DNA of 64,000 nt from Candidatus Nitrosopumilus sp. (GCA_013215285.1 JABSRD010000008.1:1-64000), one strand, 5' to 3'; shown: positions 1 to 9,203, counted from the first letter of the stretch. A program made the numbers and translations. Notes: a model not told the origin generated them from the letters alone.

Positions 1-1288
1 CCATATCAGATACATCTTTTTGTTCTGGAAGTAAATCCACAATAGGGTTTTTTGTGTCAGGTTTAATTTCAGATGAATTAACATCATCTAATTTCAAAAC
101 ATTTCTTCCAAATGCAATTGCTGCTAGCTGAAATCCAAAACATATTCCAAGATAAGGGATATTTTTTTCACGAGCATAATTTGCAGTTTCAATTATTCCC
201 TCAGAACCTCTAATGCCAAATCCACCTGGAACTAAAACACCATCATAGTTAGACAATATAGAATAATCAGTAATGGATTCAGAATCAATCCAATCAATAT
301 CAATTGATTTTCCTAATTGTGCTCCTGCATGTTTTAATGCATGATTTACACTAACATAGCTATCTGCAAGTGTTACATATTTTCCAACCATTGCAATCTT
401 TACCTTTTGGTCTTCATGATTAGTCATATTATTTGCAATTTCATTCCATTTATCCCAATTAGCAGATGCATTTACCATTCCTACTTTGCCAAATTTTGTA
501 AATATAGAATCCATTATTCCTTGATCATACAACATTTGAGGTACTTCAAAAATTGATTTTGCATCATGGCAGGATAAAACATCTTTAGTTGTAACATTTG
601 TAAACATTGCAATTTTCTTTTTTGTTTTTTCTTCTAATGGTAAAGTACATCTAACTGCCAAAAAGTCTGGCTGAATACCAATTCTTCTTAATTCTTGAAC
701 GCTGTGCTGAGTTGGTTTTGTTTTTTGTTCACCGACTACATCAAGGGATGGTGCAAGGGTTACATGAACAAAAATTACTCCTTGAGAACCTTCTTCTACC
801 TTCATTTGTCGGAGTGCTTCAAGAAATGGTAATGATTCAATGTCTCCAACCGTTCCACCACACTCCACAATCAAAAAGTCTAAATTTTCATCTTCTGCAA
901 TTTTTCTAATTCTATTTTTGATTTCATCAGCTATATGAGGAATAATTTGAACACATACTCCAAGATACTCACCTTTTCTTTCGGCCTCAATTACAGAAGA
1001 ATATACTTGTGCAGTTGTAATGTTATGGCTTTTTGGAATATCTTGATTTAAGAATCGTTCATAATTTCCAATATCCATATCACATTCACCCCCATCATCA
1101 GTCACAAAGACTTCACCATGAGCGGTAGGATTCATAGTTCCAGCATCATAATTCAGATATGGATCTATTTTGATACAAGAAACTTTTTGATTAGCTAATT
1201 GTAATAATTTGGCAATTGATGAAGTAGTTACACCTTTCCCAAGACCAGACATCACACCGCCTGTCACAAAAATAAACTTCGTCTGCAC
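1..1288 (-). CDS. pyrG: CTP synthase, C-terminal end cut by window edge
   Basis: CTP synthase makes CTP from UTP, ATP and glutamine in pyrimidine synthesis. The frame opens at a GTG and reads the synthetase-domain hallmark (VTGGVMSGLGKG, then KIDPYLNYDAGTMNP and HGEVFVTDDGGE). Near the window edge it reads the class I glutaminase part, with PGGFGIRG and the nucleophile motif YLGICFGFQ. About 429 codons are present and the family is usually near 530, so the last part of the glutaminase domain lies outside the window. No lesion is seen. It is divergent from the cupredoxin gene. Confidence 0.97.
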   Translation of the reverse strand, partial: MQTKFIFVTGGVMSGLGKGVTTSSIAKLLQLANQKVSCIKIDPYLNYDAGTMNPTAHGEVFVTDDGGECDMDIGNYERFLNQDIPKSHNITTAQVYSSVIEAERKGEYLGVCVQIIPHIADEIKNRIRKIAEDENLDFLIVECGGTVGDIESLPFLEALRQMKVEEGSQGVIFVHVTLAPSLDVVGEQKTKPTQHSVQELRRIGIQPDFLAVRCTLPLEEKTKKKIAMFTNVTTKDVLSCHDAKSIFEVPQMLYDQGIMDSIFTKFGKVGMVNASANWDKWNEIANNMTNHEDQKVKIAMVGKYVTLADSYVSVNHALKHAGAQLGKSIDIDWIDSESITDYSILSNYDGVLVPGGFGIRGSEGIIETANYAREKNIPYLGICFGFQLAAIAFGRNVLKLDDVNSSEIKPDTKNPIVDLLPEQKDVSDM

Positions 1289-1368
1289 GTTAATGAATCA
1301 AGTATCTAGTTTTTGTATGTTTTGCATTATCATGATTGGTTGAAATAGCGGTTAGAGGTAGGTTACAC

Positions 1369-2190
1369 ATGAAGAGTGTTCTTTTTGTTTTACCCATACT
1401 AATTGTATTCATTTTTGGATCAACATCATTTGCATTTGCAGAATCTACTTACACCATTGTAATACCATCCGGAGCATCAGATTCAAGTGCCCCGTACTAT
1501 TGGTCTGAAAAATCTACAGGGGTTACAACTGGAGAAATCACAATATATCCAGGAGACACAATTACTTGGGAAAATGCAGATTCTGCATTTCATACCATCA
1601 CTTCAGTAACTAAATCAGGGGAAATAGATGGTATTTTTGATAGCAGTTTTATCAAATCAGGTGGATCTTATTCTAGACAATTTACAGAACTTGGGGATTT
1701 TTACTATTTTTGTAATAATAATCACCCATGGATGAATGGGGTAGTTCATGTTGTAAAAAATCCTGGAAGTGTTCAAACGATTGATAGAATTGCCTCAGGG
1801 TATTCAGATGATGGATTAGGATTTGAGGTAAAATACATTCTAGATACAAATTTACAAAAAGCAGTTCACATCAACACTGAAGAAAAAACTTTAACTTTTA
1901 CAATTTCTGGAGATACTGAAAATGAAGAAATTACATTTATGATACCTATTGAAATAATTGAAAACCCCAATACAGTTTGGGTTGATGGTGTTATGACTGA
2001 CTTTGAATCACAATCAATAGAAAATAAAACTAAAAATAAATTAATTATTCCCATAGAACCTCATTCAAAAGAAATTAAAATAATGGGAACTTCTGTGATT
2101 CCAGAGTTTGGATTTTTAGTGATGGGTGTTTTGAGTGTAGGTTTGATTTCAACTATAATTTTGACTCGTTCTAAATTTGCAATAATTTAG
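1369..2190 (+). CDS. Secreted cupredoxin-domain protein with PEFG-type C-terminal anchor
   Basis: Predicted surface blue-copper protein. I start it at the internal Met that directly precedes a signal peptide (MKSVLFVLPILIVFIFGS). An in-frame ATG at 1336 exists but adds 11 polar residues in front. A plastocyanin-like domain follows, with copper-ligand candidates in FHTIT (His) and in YFCNNNHPWM (Cys, His, Met). A beta-rich domain follows it. The protein ends in PEFGF, a hydrophobic helix and a short basic tail, the pattern of thaumarchaeal PEFG-CTERM sorting signals. Such cupredoxins are abundant in ammonia-oxidising archaea and are thought to carry electrons or copper; the role of this one is inference. 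Confidence 0.85.
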   Translation: MKSVLFVLPILIVFIFGSTSFAFAESTYTIVIPSGASDSSAPYYWSEKSTGVTTGEITIYPGDTITWENADSAFHTITSVTKSGEIDGIFDSSFIKSGGSYSRQFTELGDFYYFCNNNHPWMNGVVHVVKNPGSVQTIDRIASGYSDDGLGFEVKYILDTNLQKAVHINTEEKTLTFTISGDTENEEITFMIPIEIIENPNTVWVDGVMTDFESQSIENKTKNKLIIPIEPHSKEIKIMGTSVIPEFGFLVMGVLSVGLISTIILTRSKFAII

Positions 2191-2284
2191 ATTATTGCGA
2201 TCTATACAACTGTAAGAAAATTTCCGGTATTTTTAACGAGTTTTAGCTTTTACTACCAATCGTTTTTTATTTTTCATCAAGTAT

Positions 2285-2375
2285 AGTATTTTGAAGACCT
2301 CTAGTCTGGTGGTCATTACTGAAATAGAGTTTCCCCTCCATTGAAGTTTGGATAGGCCGCCACTCTTAGACGAAT
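2285..2375. other. GC-richer island in intergenic region, possible ncRNA
   Basis: The gap between the cupredoxin gene and the TPR-like gene holds a short stretch that is clearly less AT-rich than its surroundings, with a GACC/GGTC pairing near 2295-2313. It does not fold as a tRNA and lacks recognisable RNase P or SRP motifs. A 27-codon minus-strand ORF (2233-2316) overlaps it but has no convincing start signal. The rest of the gap shows nothing I can name. Confidence 0.25.
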
Positions 2376-2439
2376 TTTGAATTTTTTTTATTATTATTGT
2401 CTGATAGTTACAAATATCCGAAGAATGTAATTTGAGGTA

Positions 2440-2777
2440 ATGGGCATATTTGATAAAATTAAAAAATCAATTCAACTAAAACAAAATAATCCTACGCATG
2501 AAACAATCCAAAAAATACACAAGAAAATCACACAATTGGAAAAACAATAGATGGAAATCCAGAGAATTATCATATTCTTACAGAGTTGTACAAATGCCAT
2601 GTGGAAACATCAAACACTACAAAAAAGATGGATTATTTGAAAAAAATGTCAAAGATTTCACCAAATGACTCATATCCATTACAGCAACTTGCAGACATTT
2701 ATTCAAATGAATTGGGGGATGTAAAACAGGCTAAAAATTACCAAGACAAGGCAAACAAAATCAACAAATCATTCTAA
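2440..2777 (+). pseudogene. TPR-like small protein gene with a -1 frameshift
   Basis: The first frame starts MGIFDKIKKS and stops at TAG 2548-2550 after 36 codons. The frame carrying the rest (IDGNPENYHILTEL..., ending KANKINKSF) continues to 2777. The two join without a gap if one A is added to the A5 run at 2540-2544, giving about 112 residues. The second part resembles a tetratricopeptide pair (PLQQLADIYSNELGDVKQAKNY). Either the gene is broken, the base is a sequencing error, or the A-run is slippery in expression. Function is unknown. Confidence 0.7.
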
Positions 2778-2854
2778 AAATTTTAGAAAATATTTTTTAA
2801 TTTTAATCTAATTTCAAATGAAATTCTTATATTCAAATTTCACCATAACTGTAC

Positions 2855-3052
2855 ATGGCTACAAGAAAAGATCTTACAAATGACATTGTCAAAGCAACAG
2901 AAGACCAACAGAGGTTAATGGGGAAAAGAAAATTTCTTTTAGGTTCAAAAAGTAATGATGAACAATTAACTGCATTTCGTATTACTACTCAAATTATGAA
3001 ATATGAAGATTTTATCCGAGATACCGAAAAACAGCTTAGAACCATGGATTGA
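2855..3052 (+). CDS. Small helical protein of unknown function
   Basis: A 65-residue, highly charged protein predicted to be mostly alpha-helical (DIVKATEDQQRLMGKRKFLL... and MKYEDFIRDTEKQLRTMD). No family is recognised. The start is supported by a TATA-like box TTATATT at 2827-2833, ending 21 nt before the ATG, which fits a leaderless transcript. No SD sequence is seen. Confidence 0.7.
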   Translation: MATRKDLTNDIVKATEDQQRLMGKRKFLLGSKSNDEQLTAFRITTQIMKYEDFIRDTEKQLRTMD

Positions 3053-3078
3053 TTCCGCTTTACAGATATTTTACTAAT

Positions 3079-3206
3079 AAAATGGCGCGCCCCCATTTTG
3101 CAGAACTTTAAGAGATTACCTCTTTTTGTCAGATAATTAATCTGATTGCCATTCTTGTTCTGCAGGGCCACGCAGTCTATTTGACGTATAGAATGTCTAT
3201 AGACAT
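3079..3206. repeat. Three inverted repeats in one intergenic stretch
   Basis: The gap after the small helical gene contains three separate perfect dyads. AAAATGG/CCATTTT lies at 3079-3099 around a CpG-rich loop that includes GGCGCGCC. TCAGAT/ATCTGA lies at 3129-3145. A 14-bp uninterrupted palindrome ATGTCTATAGACAT lies at 3193-3206. They could be RNA hairpins (transcript ends), protein-binding sites, or parts of an unannotated RNA. No ORF of note covers the stretch. Confidence 0.7.
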
Positions 3207-3352
3207 CAATTAATTTTTCTAACTGTGATATTTAACATCTAGTACAATAATTTTAAACATTTGTTTAATCCAAATATTGTGGAGTTCTAGTAAAGGTTGT
3301 CTTTTTTTTAAAAATTCTTATTAAGACTTAAATATTTTTTCGGCTTATTTAC

Positions 3353-3437
3353 TACAACGAAGAAATGCTGTCAATTGCAGAAGGGGTTAACAGGGAATAA
3401 GGAAATATTTTTGATTTCCAATCGTTTCTTCGTTGTA
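3353..3437 (+). ncRNA. Candidate structured RNA: long hairpin with internal stem
   Basis: A perfect 13-bp inverted repeat (TACAACGAAGAAA at 3353-3365, its complement at 3425-3437) encloses 59 nt. Inside is a second perfect hairpin, GGAAAT/ATTTCC at 3401-3419 with a 7-nt loop. The unpaired part includes a purine-rich stretch GGGGTTAACAGGGAATAA. Strand is assumed from the neighbouring genes. It could be a small RNA, a 5' leader structure of the gene at 3514, or a DNA-level site such as a mobile-element trace. The fold is read by eye. Confidence 0.45.
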
Positions 3438-3513
3438 ATATTAGCAAACATAATTTTATCATTTGAGTATATTTAGCAGAAAACCTTTTCAACTATTATT
3501 CCCTACAGCCCAT

Positions 3514-3860
3514 ATGGACTCAAATGCATTATATGATCAAATCATGAATGTTGACCCTCAAATTAGATTTGCAACGATAGCAAATATCAATGGGAAAATT
3601 GAACACACAGGTCATCGTGAAGGTGTGACAAATGTACTATCTTCGGATGAAAGTAAAAAATCACTTCAACGAGCAATAGATTCTTGGAATGCACTAGTGA
3701 CCTTTCAGACAAAATTGGTGAAGGGAAATACGTTTTAGCAGAATATGCCAAAATAAAGCGCATCACCATTCCCATGGGAAAAGAACATCTAATCTATCTC
3801 ACAACTGATGTCGATGCTGATCATACCAAAATAATAGATGAAACACTAAAGTTACTATAA
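3514..3860 (+). pseudogene. Small DUF6659-like family protein, frameshifted
   Basis: The N-terminal part (DQIMNVDPQIRFATIANINGKIEHTG) aligns with the intact genes at 18389 and 31741. The frame hits TAG at 3736-3738, but the missing half (SDLSDKIGEGKYVLAEYAKIKRI... ITIPMGKEHLIYLTTD) continues in another frame from about 3696 to TAA 3858-3860. Restoring one base near 3691-3698 joins them into a protein of normal length. A TTG at 3463 is in frame upstream, but paralogue lengths favour the ATG. The DUF number is from memory; the shared family is seen directly. Confidence 0.7.
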
Positions 3861-3908
3861 CTGATTTTTTAAAAAAAACTTTAGTACATCTTTATTGTAA
3901 AATGAGTT

Positions 3909-4331
3909 TTATGTTTTTGGTTTTTGTTCAAATACAGACATTAGATATCCCATAATTTCTTCATTTAGTCTAGTAAAGGACTGAGTGTTTTCATTGAACA
4001 TAGAAAATACTTGTTTTGATGCTTCAGCTGAATTAATGGTGAGTTTATTTTGTTGAAGATATGCTTGAACTGACGCTTCAGTTAAATCATGAATTGTTTG
4101 TAAAACAGATTCAGGAACATCAATCATAAATCCAGATTTAGTTACATATTCTTGTTCTAATGAAATGGCAGAATTTATCAAGGTTTTCCAGGCTTGGATA
4201 TAATTTTGTTGAAGTTTGGTCAAGGATTGATTAATTTTAGGAGATGTTTTTTCAATCTCATTGAAAAATCTACGAATATTTTTTTGACTTAACGTAAAGA
4301 CATCGTCTATTTTTGGAGTGGGTTCTTTCAT
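3909..4331 (-). CDS. Phasin-like helical protein
   Basis: A 140-residue all-helical protein with regularly spaced aromatic and amphipathic heptads and no signal peptide. It shares the pattern (Q..Y..WK..., S/A LEQEYVTKSGF, FNENTQSFTRLNEEIMGYLMSVF) with the protein at 16493 (CYKSWKNAV, LQKEFAEKSGY, WNENAETFVELNRKIMDYWLTVF). Phasins coat polyhydroxyalkanoate granules, and thaumarchaea are known to carry PHA synthase genes, so a granule-associated role is plausible but inferred. No PHA gene lies in this window. Confidence 0.6.
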   Translation of the reverse strand: MKEPTPKIDDVFTLSQKNIRRFFNEIEKTSPKINQSLTKLQQNYIQAWKTLINSAISLEQEYVTKSGFMIDVPESVLQTIHDLTEASVQAYLQQNKLTINSAEASKQVFSMFNENTQSFTRLNEEIMGYLMSVFEQKPKT

Positions 4332-4506
4332 TCATAGTTGATTAACTATATTTTAGATAAAAGTGGTTATCAAAATAGTAAACAAATGTTTAAAGATCAA
4401 GATAATTTAAAATTCTAAAATATTAGATGTCAGTAGAAAAATATTGTGTTCCACATCTCCAATATTTTGATGAATTTGTGAAGAGTGTATTATTTTTAGA
4501 GTGATA

Positions 4507-4605
4507 TTAGGGACGTCGTGGATCATAATGACAGTCACAATTACAATTTACTTGACATCTAATACGAACACAATCAAGACAGGGTTTATTGTAATGGGGA
4601 TACAT
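4507..4605 (-). CDS. 32-residue Cys-rich mini-protein
   Basis: A very short ORF starting ATG at 4605 and encoding six Cys in 32 residues (CLDC, then CQVNCNCDCH), ending HYDPRRP. The density of Cys and His suggests a metal-binding knuckle. Composition is far from random for this AT-rich DNA. No family is recognised. The gap 4332-4506 also holds a 25-codon plus-strand ORF (4427-4504) that I cannot support. Confidence 0.5.
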   Translation of the reverse strand: MYPHYNKPCLDCVRIRCQVNCNCDCHYDPRRP

Positions 4606-4723
4606 TATACTAAATGTGTTAAAATGTTATTTGAAGTTAAGTTTTCATTTCTGAACTTTTATAAAATTTAATTATCTTTTTTCACAAACGTTAATGCCTA
4701 AATTTTTATAAATATATGAAATA

Positions 4724-5650
4724 TTAAATTAATTTAACATGTTTTATGTATTCATTGTAACGATTACGAATAGTTACTCCAGTTATTCCAGAAACTTTTG
4801 AAATTTTTTGTTTAGATAAATTTATGCCAGTTTTGATACTTGCCATGTAAATTACAGTAGCAGCGACTGCATCAGGTTTTTTTCCAGCAGTCAATTCTTG
4901 TTCTTTTAAATGATCAAAAATGTGAATAGCTTCTCGTTTTGTATTTTCAGGGATTTCTAAATTATTTGCAATTTTTATAATACACATTGTTGGATCTGGA
5001 ACAGATACAGTCAACTTTAGATGTTGAAATAGCATTCTATAATTTTTAGCAATTGAACCTCTGCTTTCTGGAAGATTTTTTGAAATATCTCTGATCGTTC
5101 GTGTGACATCCATTTCCCTACATGCCACATACACACACGCTCCAACTATTCCCTTAATACTCCTACCACGAATTAATTTGGCCTTAGAAGCTTTTCTGTA
5201 GAGATAAGCAGAACGTTCCATAATTGCATTTGACAAGGATAATTTTTCTTTTAATTTTTCCATTTCAAATAAAGCTGTTCTTAGATTTCGTTCAGAAGTA
5301 TTTTTTGATTTACTTCTTGCATCCCATAATCGCAATCGTTTCATAAATGGTTTAATTTTGTAATCAAGTGGTTTACCTGTTGAATCATAATTTGATGTAC
5401 CGATAATTGTAGCCAACCCCATATCATAAATTCTAAGAGTTGATCTATTACCAGCATATGAAGAATATTCATTGTTTGTGAATATATTATCTAATTTTCT
5501 GGCAAGTGAAATCTTTTCTTGTAAAACAACACCGCAATTTTGGCAAATTATTTCACCTGTTTCAAGATCTGTGATTATTGCATTGTTGGAATGTGGAACA
5601 TTCTTCTCTTTTGTTGAATCTAATTTTTGAATTATAGGTACCCTAGACAT
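4724..5650 (-). CDS. tfb: Transcription initiation factor IIB paralogue with incomplete zinc ribbon
   Basis: Archaeal TFB recruits RNA polymerase to TBP-bound promoters. The two cyclin-fold repeats are clear (LIRGRSIKGIVGACVYVACR in the first; AGKKPDAVAATVIYMASIKTG and an HTH-like SKVSGITGVTIRNRYNEY in the second). The N-terminal ribbon keeps only GEIICQNCGVVL. The expected first CPxC is replaced by PHSNNAIITD, so a normal four-Cys site cannot form. The B-reader/linker follows. I start at MSRVPII; a TTG 11 codons upstream is possible. Thaumarchaea usually have several TFBs, and this looks like a specialised one. Confidence 0.9.
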   Translation of the reverse strand: MSRVPIIQKLDSTKEKNVPHSNNAIITDLETGEIICQNCGVVLQEKISLARKLDNIFTNNEYSSYAGNRSTLRIYDMGLATIIGTSNYDSTGKPLDYKIKPFMKRLRLWDARSKSKNTSERNLRTALFEMEKLKEKLSLSNAIMERSAYLYRKASKAKLIRGRSIKGIVGACVYVACREMDVTRTIRDISKNLPESRGSIAKNYRMLFQHLKLTVSVPDPTMCIIKIANNLEIPENTKREAIHIFDHLKEQELTAGKKPDAVAATVIYMASIKTGINLSKQKISKVSGITGVTIRNRYNEYIKHVKLI

Positions 5651-5874
5651 ATAAAAAATTAGGCAGTAATCTTTCAAAACCAAGCATTATTCCTTTGATC
5701 AATGCCCATCGATACTCTTATTCTCCCGATGTTTTTCTTTAGAGATTACTACCTTGTAATTAGCACAGCATAATGAAATAAAAGGTAGATTTTAAAAAAA
5801 TGAAAATTTGCTTACTTTTTTACATTAATTTGAATAATTGTAAATGTTAACTAGAATAACCCTTATCATTTTCA

Positions 5875-6306
5875 ATGACATATACTATACAAATGACCAT
5901 GACTAAAAATTATGAGACAATACAATCTATGACCATATCATCTCATAAGGATTTGGGAAATATCATAAAACAAAGTTTTGAATTTTGGCATAAAAAATAC
6001 AATGATTCTATGCTAAACTATCCACTAATCTGGAAAAAAGCAATAGAGACAGATTCTGAAATTATTAAAAAAATAGAGACGTTGAAAGATAATTCAAATC
6101 AGAATATTGACAATATGCTTGATCAGTTCTTTGAAATGTGGTCTTACGCTATTCGAAAATCTAATTTTGAAATAGCAAAAAAATCAATGCAGAGTTGGGA
6201 AAAATTTTGGAAGGATACTACAGATGAGGAATTCAGAATATGTAGTGAAATTTTACAACAAATTGAAAAATACTGGAAAGAGATACAAAGTAAAAATATT
6301 GAATAA
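5875..6306 (+). CDS. Helical protein, phasin-like
   Basis: A 143-residue helical protein with a repeated aromatic pattern (FEFWHKKYNDSM, LIWKKAIETD, FEMWSYAIRKSNFEIAKKSMQSWEKFWKDTTDEEF). It has no signal peptide or Cys motifs. The W/F-spaced helices and length recall phasins and the two related proteins at 3909 and 16493, but the similarity is weaker. It is convergent with the Lrp-domain gene, whose stop codon directly abuts this gene's stop. The start is either the first Met or the Met at residue 9. Confidence 0.55.
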   Translation: MTYTIQMTMTKNYETIQSMTISSHKDLGNIIKQSFEFWHKKYNDSMLNYPLIWKKAIETDSEIIKKIETLKDNSNQNIDNMLDQFFEMWSYAIRKSNFEIAKKSMQSWEKFWKDTTDEEFRICSEILQQIEKYWKEIQSKNIE

Positions 6307-6834
6307 TTAAGATTCTTGTTCTTTGATAATATTTAGTGTCATACTGGTTTTGATATTTGGTAGCAATCTTACTGCTTTTGTGATGACATTTTCTAATGTT
6401 GTATCATCAGATGCCTCTAGTTTACAAATAACATCATAAAATCCAAAAACTACGTCTGCTTCTTTTACCTCGGGTATGTGACTGAAATTTTTCAATGTTT
6501 GAAATTCTTTACCTTTATCACAGTGAATTACAACATATGCTTGAGCGTCATTATGTCCAAGCATCATACCAATTAGTTTTTCAGATGATTGAAATAATTC
6601 TCCAGATTCTGAACGAGTTAATGTTACAGTAGAGTTAACTTTAGGCATTTTACGAATTGTCTTAGTAACAATTTCTCGAATTTTCTCTTCAGTGTCAGAC
6701 TCTAATTTTGCTACAATATCATAAAGCCCAAGGGTTCCATGAGCTTCTCTAACACCATCAATTTTTGTCAGAGAATTAATTATCTCTTTTTCTGAACCTA
6801 ATTTACAATTCATCATAACATATGCTTTTGTCAT
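6307..6834 (-). CDS. Tandem Lrp/AsnC ligand-binding (RAM) domains without HTH
   Basis: Two copies of the Lrp/AsnC C-terminal effector domain are joined. Residues 1-78 include KAYVMMNCKLGSEKEI, the DGVREAHGTLGLYDIVAKLE core and a MPKVNSTVTLT strand. Residues 95-170 repeat it (QAYVVIHCDKGKEFQTL, EVKEADVVFGFYDVICKLEA, LLPNIKTSMTLNI). There is no DNA-binding helix-turn-helix, so it probably senses a small molecule, such as an amino acid, and acts by pairing with other Lrp-type proteins. It lies near the trp operon, but a functional link is not shown. Confidence 0.85.
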   Translation of the reverse strand: MTKAYVMMNCKLGSEKEIINSLTKIDGVREAHGTLGLYDIVAKLESDTEEKIREIVTKTIRKMPKVNSTVTLTRSESGELFQSSEKLIGMMLGHNDAQAYVVIHCDKGKEFQTLKNFSHIPEVKEADVVFGFYDVICKLEASDDTTLENVITKAVRLLPNIKTSMTLNIIKEQES

Positions 6835-6972
6835 ATTTATTTTTCACAACCATTAATTGAAACTGGATATTGGATCATCACCAATAATTACACAGTTTTA
6901 GAATAAAAGACTTCATTATCTAAAAAATAAGAATATGAGGTTAATCATGAAATTTTAATATCATTTGTAAAA

Positions 6973-7107
6973 TTATTGATTTAAGCAGCGAATATCATTC
7001 ATAGATTGAACATCACATTCAGCCTGTAATTCTGCTATAACATTAGAATCTAGTTTATTTTCTAAATATTCAAAAAAGCATTCATCTAGCTCATCTGCGT
7101 CTATCAT
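6973..7107 (-). CDS. 44-residue acidic mini-protein
   Basis: A short ORF from ATG 7107 to TAA 6973, reading an acidic helical peptide (MIDADELDECFFEYLENKLD..., then CDVQSMNDIRCLNQ). It resembles the Cys-containing mini-protein at 19950 in size and style (acidic helix, then C...HT/DI). No family or SD is recognised. It fills most of the gap between the Lrp-domain gene and trpA. The remaining 7108-7222 shows nothing I can name. Confidence 0.45.
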   Translation of the reverse strand: MIDADELDECFFEYLENKLDSNVIAELQAECDVQSMNDIRCLNQ

Positions 7108-7222
7108 ATTATCATATCAGCATTTTGAGATTTTAATTCTTCAATGTGTAAATAATTGACTAATAATGTATAATCTCTTTAGTCAAAACACTAGTGTTAC
7201 GAATTGTAAAAGGGTGGAAGAT

Positions 7223-8026
7223 TTACTTCAAGATAGTTTGTTTTTTGAGACTTCTTGTAAATAATGCAATTTTTAATTCTAGTTTATTTTGTGGAGTCTT
7301 TTCAATTAATTTCAAATATGCACTACCAACAATTACAGCATCAGCACCGACTTTGATGTACTTTTTAACATCATCCGGAGTTGAAACACCAAATCCCACA
7401 CCAATTGGAATATTTCCTTTTGTTTGTTTTTTGACATTTTTTATTGCTTGTAAAGTATAATTTTTGATTCCAGTTTTTACTCCAGTTGTACCATACACAG
7501 CAACTAAATACAAAAATCCAGTTGATACTTTGGAAATTTTTTGAATTCTAGTCTTACTAGTATTTGGTGATATCAAAAATAGGGTATCAGATTTGTTTTT
7601 TGCTGCTTTTAGATATTCTTTTGATTCCTCAATTGACATGTCAGGTAAAATGAATCCATCAATTCCTGCATTTTTTGCATCTGTGATAAATTTTGAATAC
7701 CCTTTATGGTATAAGATATTGGTATAAGTCATTAAAATTAGCGGAATATCAGTTTCTTTTCTAATCTTTTTCACTAGACTAAAAAATTTAGAAATTGTAG
7801 TGCCATTATTCAATGATATTGTGCTTGCATTTTGAATTACAGGGCCATCAGCTAGAGGATCTGAAAAAGGGAATCCTAATTCAATAATATCAGCCCCCCC
7901 TTTTACTAATCCACGAACTGTGGATAGTGTAGCCTTTTCATTGGGGAATCCTGCCATGATATATGCAATCAAGGCTTTTTGATTTTTCCCATCTAATTCT
8001 GCAAATTTTTCTTTAATTCTTGTCAT
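7223..8026 (-). CDS. trpA: Tryptophan synthase alpha chain
   Basis: Cleaves indole-3-glycerol phosphate to indole and glyceraldehyde 3-phosphate, passing indole to TrpB. The catalytic Glu and Asp are seen in [14 protein letters not shown]. The phosphate-binding glycine segments [12 protein letters not shown] and [10 protein letters not shown] are present. The length of 267 residues is normal for the family. It is the last gene of the operon, and its start overlaps trpB by 14 nt, implying translational coupling. Confidence 0.97.
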   Translation of the reverse strand: MTRIKEKFAELDGKNQKALIAYIMAGFPNEKATLSTVRGLVKGGADIIELGFPFSDPLADGPVIQNASTISLNNGTTISKFFSLVKKIRKETDIPLILMTYTNILYHKGYSKFITDAKNAGIDGFILPDMSIEESKEYLKAAKNKSDTLFLISPNTSKTRIQKISKVSTGFLYLVAVYGTTGVKTGIKNYTLQAIKNVKKQTKGNIPIGVGFGVSTPDDVKKYIKVGADAVIVGSAYLKLIEKTPQNKLELKIALFTRSLKKQTILK

Positions 8027-9203
8027 GTTTATTCAAATAATTTTGTACTTCTTCTACATCCTTGTCCCCTCTTCCCGAAAGCGTTACAACAATTGATTCA
8101 GATGTTTTTAATTTCCTTGCAACTTTTACGGCCTCAGCAATTGCATGAGATGATTCAAGGGCAGGAATTATTCCCTCAGTTCTTGTTAATAATAGAAACG
8201 CATCAATCACTTCAACATCAGTTGCTGAGTGGTATTTGATCCGTTTTGTATCTTTATAGTATGAATGCTCAGGTCCCACTCCAGGATAATCAAGTCCTGC
8301 AGAAATACTATGAGTTTCTGTAATTTGTCCTTCCTTGTCTTGAAGCAGATAAGTCATCATACCATGTAATACACCTTTAGATCCAGCAGATAATGTCGCT
8401 GAATGTAATTTAGATTTTAATCCTTTACCTGCAGCTTCTACCCCAATCATCTCAGTGTTAGTATCAATTAGAGGATAAAATGTTCCAATAGCATTAGAAC
8501 CGCCACCAACACATGCAATTACACAGTCAGGGGTTTTGTTGTTTATTTTTTTCATCTGTGATTTTATTTCATCTCCAATCACACTTTGAAAATCTCTAAC
8601 CATGACAGGGTACGGGTGTGGACCAACTGCAGATCCTAGCAAATAGTAAGTTGATTCTACATTTGTAATCCAGTCACGAATTGCCTCATTAATTGCATCT
8701 TTGAGTGTTTTTGAACCAGATTTTACGGGATGTACTTTACATCCAAGCATATTCATTCTATACACATTGAGTTTTTGGCGGATTGTATCTTTGTACCCCA
8801 TGTACACTTCGGCTTTCAGCCCTAAAGCTGCACATGCCATTGCAGTTGCAACTCCGTGTTGACCAGCTCCAGTTTCTGCAATAATTCTTTTCTTGTTCAT
8901 TTTTTTTGCAAGTAATGCTTGTCCTAATGTATTGTTTATTTTATGGGCCCCGCCATGTAACAGGTCTTCTCGTTTAAGGTAAATTTTAGCACCGCCAATT
9001 TTTTCAGATAAATTTTTGGCATAGTATAATGGTGTTGGTCGTCCGGCATACACTTTGAGATAGTAATCCAGTTCTGTTTTGAATTTTTTGTCATCTTTGA
9101 ATTTTAGATAATTCTCTTCTAATTCTTCAATTGCAGGAACTAGTGTTTCAGGAATATATTTCCCACCAAATTCTCCAAATCTACCATTTTTTGGATATCT
9201 CAA
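8013..9203 (-). CDS. trpB: Tryptophan synthase beta chain
   Basis: PLP enzyme that joins indole and serine to tryptophan. The PLP lysine lies in [19 protein letters not shown] and the phosphate-binding loop in [14 protein letters not shown]. The N-terminus ([19 protein letters not shown]) is that of the ordinary TrpB1 type that pairs with TrpA, not the stand-alone TrpB2. It overlaps trpC by 4 nt and trpA by 14 nt. Confidence 0.98.
   Translation of the reverse strand: MRYPKNGRFGEFGGKYIPETLVPAIEELEENYLKFKDDKKFKTELDYYLKVYAGRPTPLYYAKNLSEKIGGAKIYLKREDLLHGGAHKINNTLGQALLAKKMNKKRIIAETGAGQHGVATAMACAALGLKAEVYMGYKDTIRQKLNVYRMNMLGCKVHPVKSGSKTLKDAINEAIRDWITNVESTYYLLGSAVGPHPYPVMVRDFQSVIGDEIKSQMKKINNKTPDCVIACVGGGSNAIGTFYPLIDTNTEMIGVEAAGKGLKSKLHSATLSAGSKGVLHGMMTYLLQDKEGQITETHSISAGLDYPGVGPEHSYYKDTKRIKYHSATDVEVIDAFLLLTRTEGIIPALESSHAIAEAVKVARKLKTSESIVVTLSGRGDKDVEEVQNYLNKHDKN

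Noticed and set aside
2296..2372. tRNA-like D-loop pattern in the GC-richer island
   Set aside because: A TAGTCTGGTGG segment resembles a tRNA D-loop, but no T-arm or matching acceptor stem is present on either strand.
4427..4504. 25-codon plus-strand ORF (MSVEKYCVPHLQYFDEFVKS)
   Set aside because: It is short, without start signals or motifs; nothing separates it from chance.
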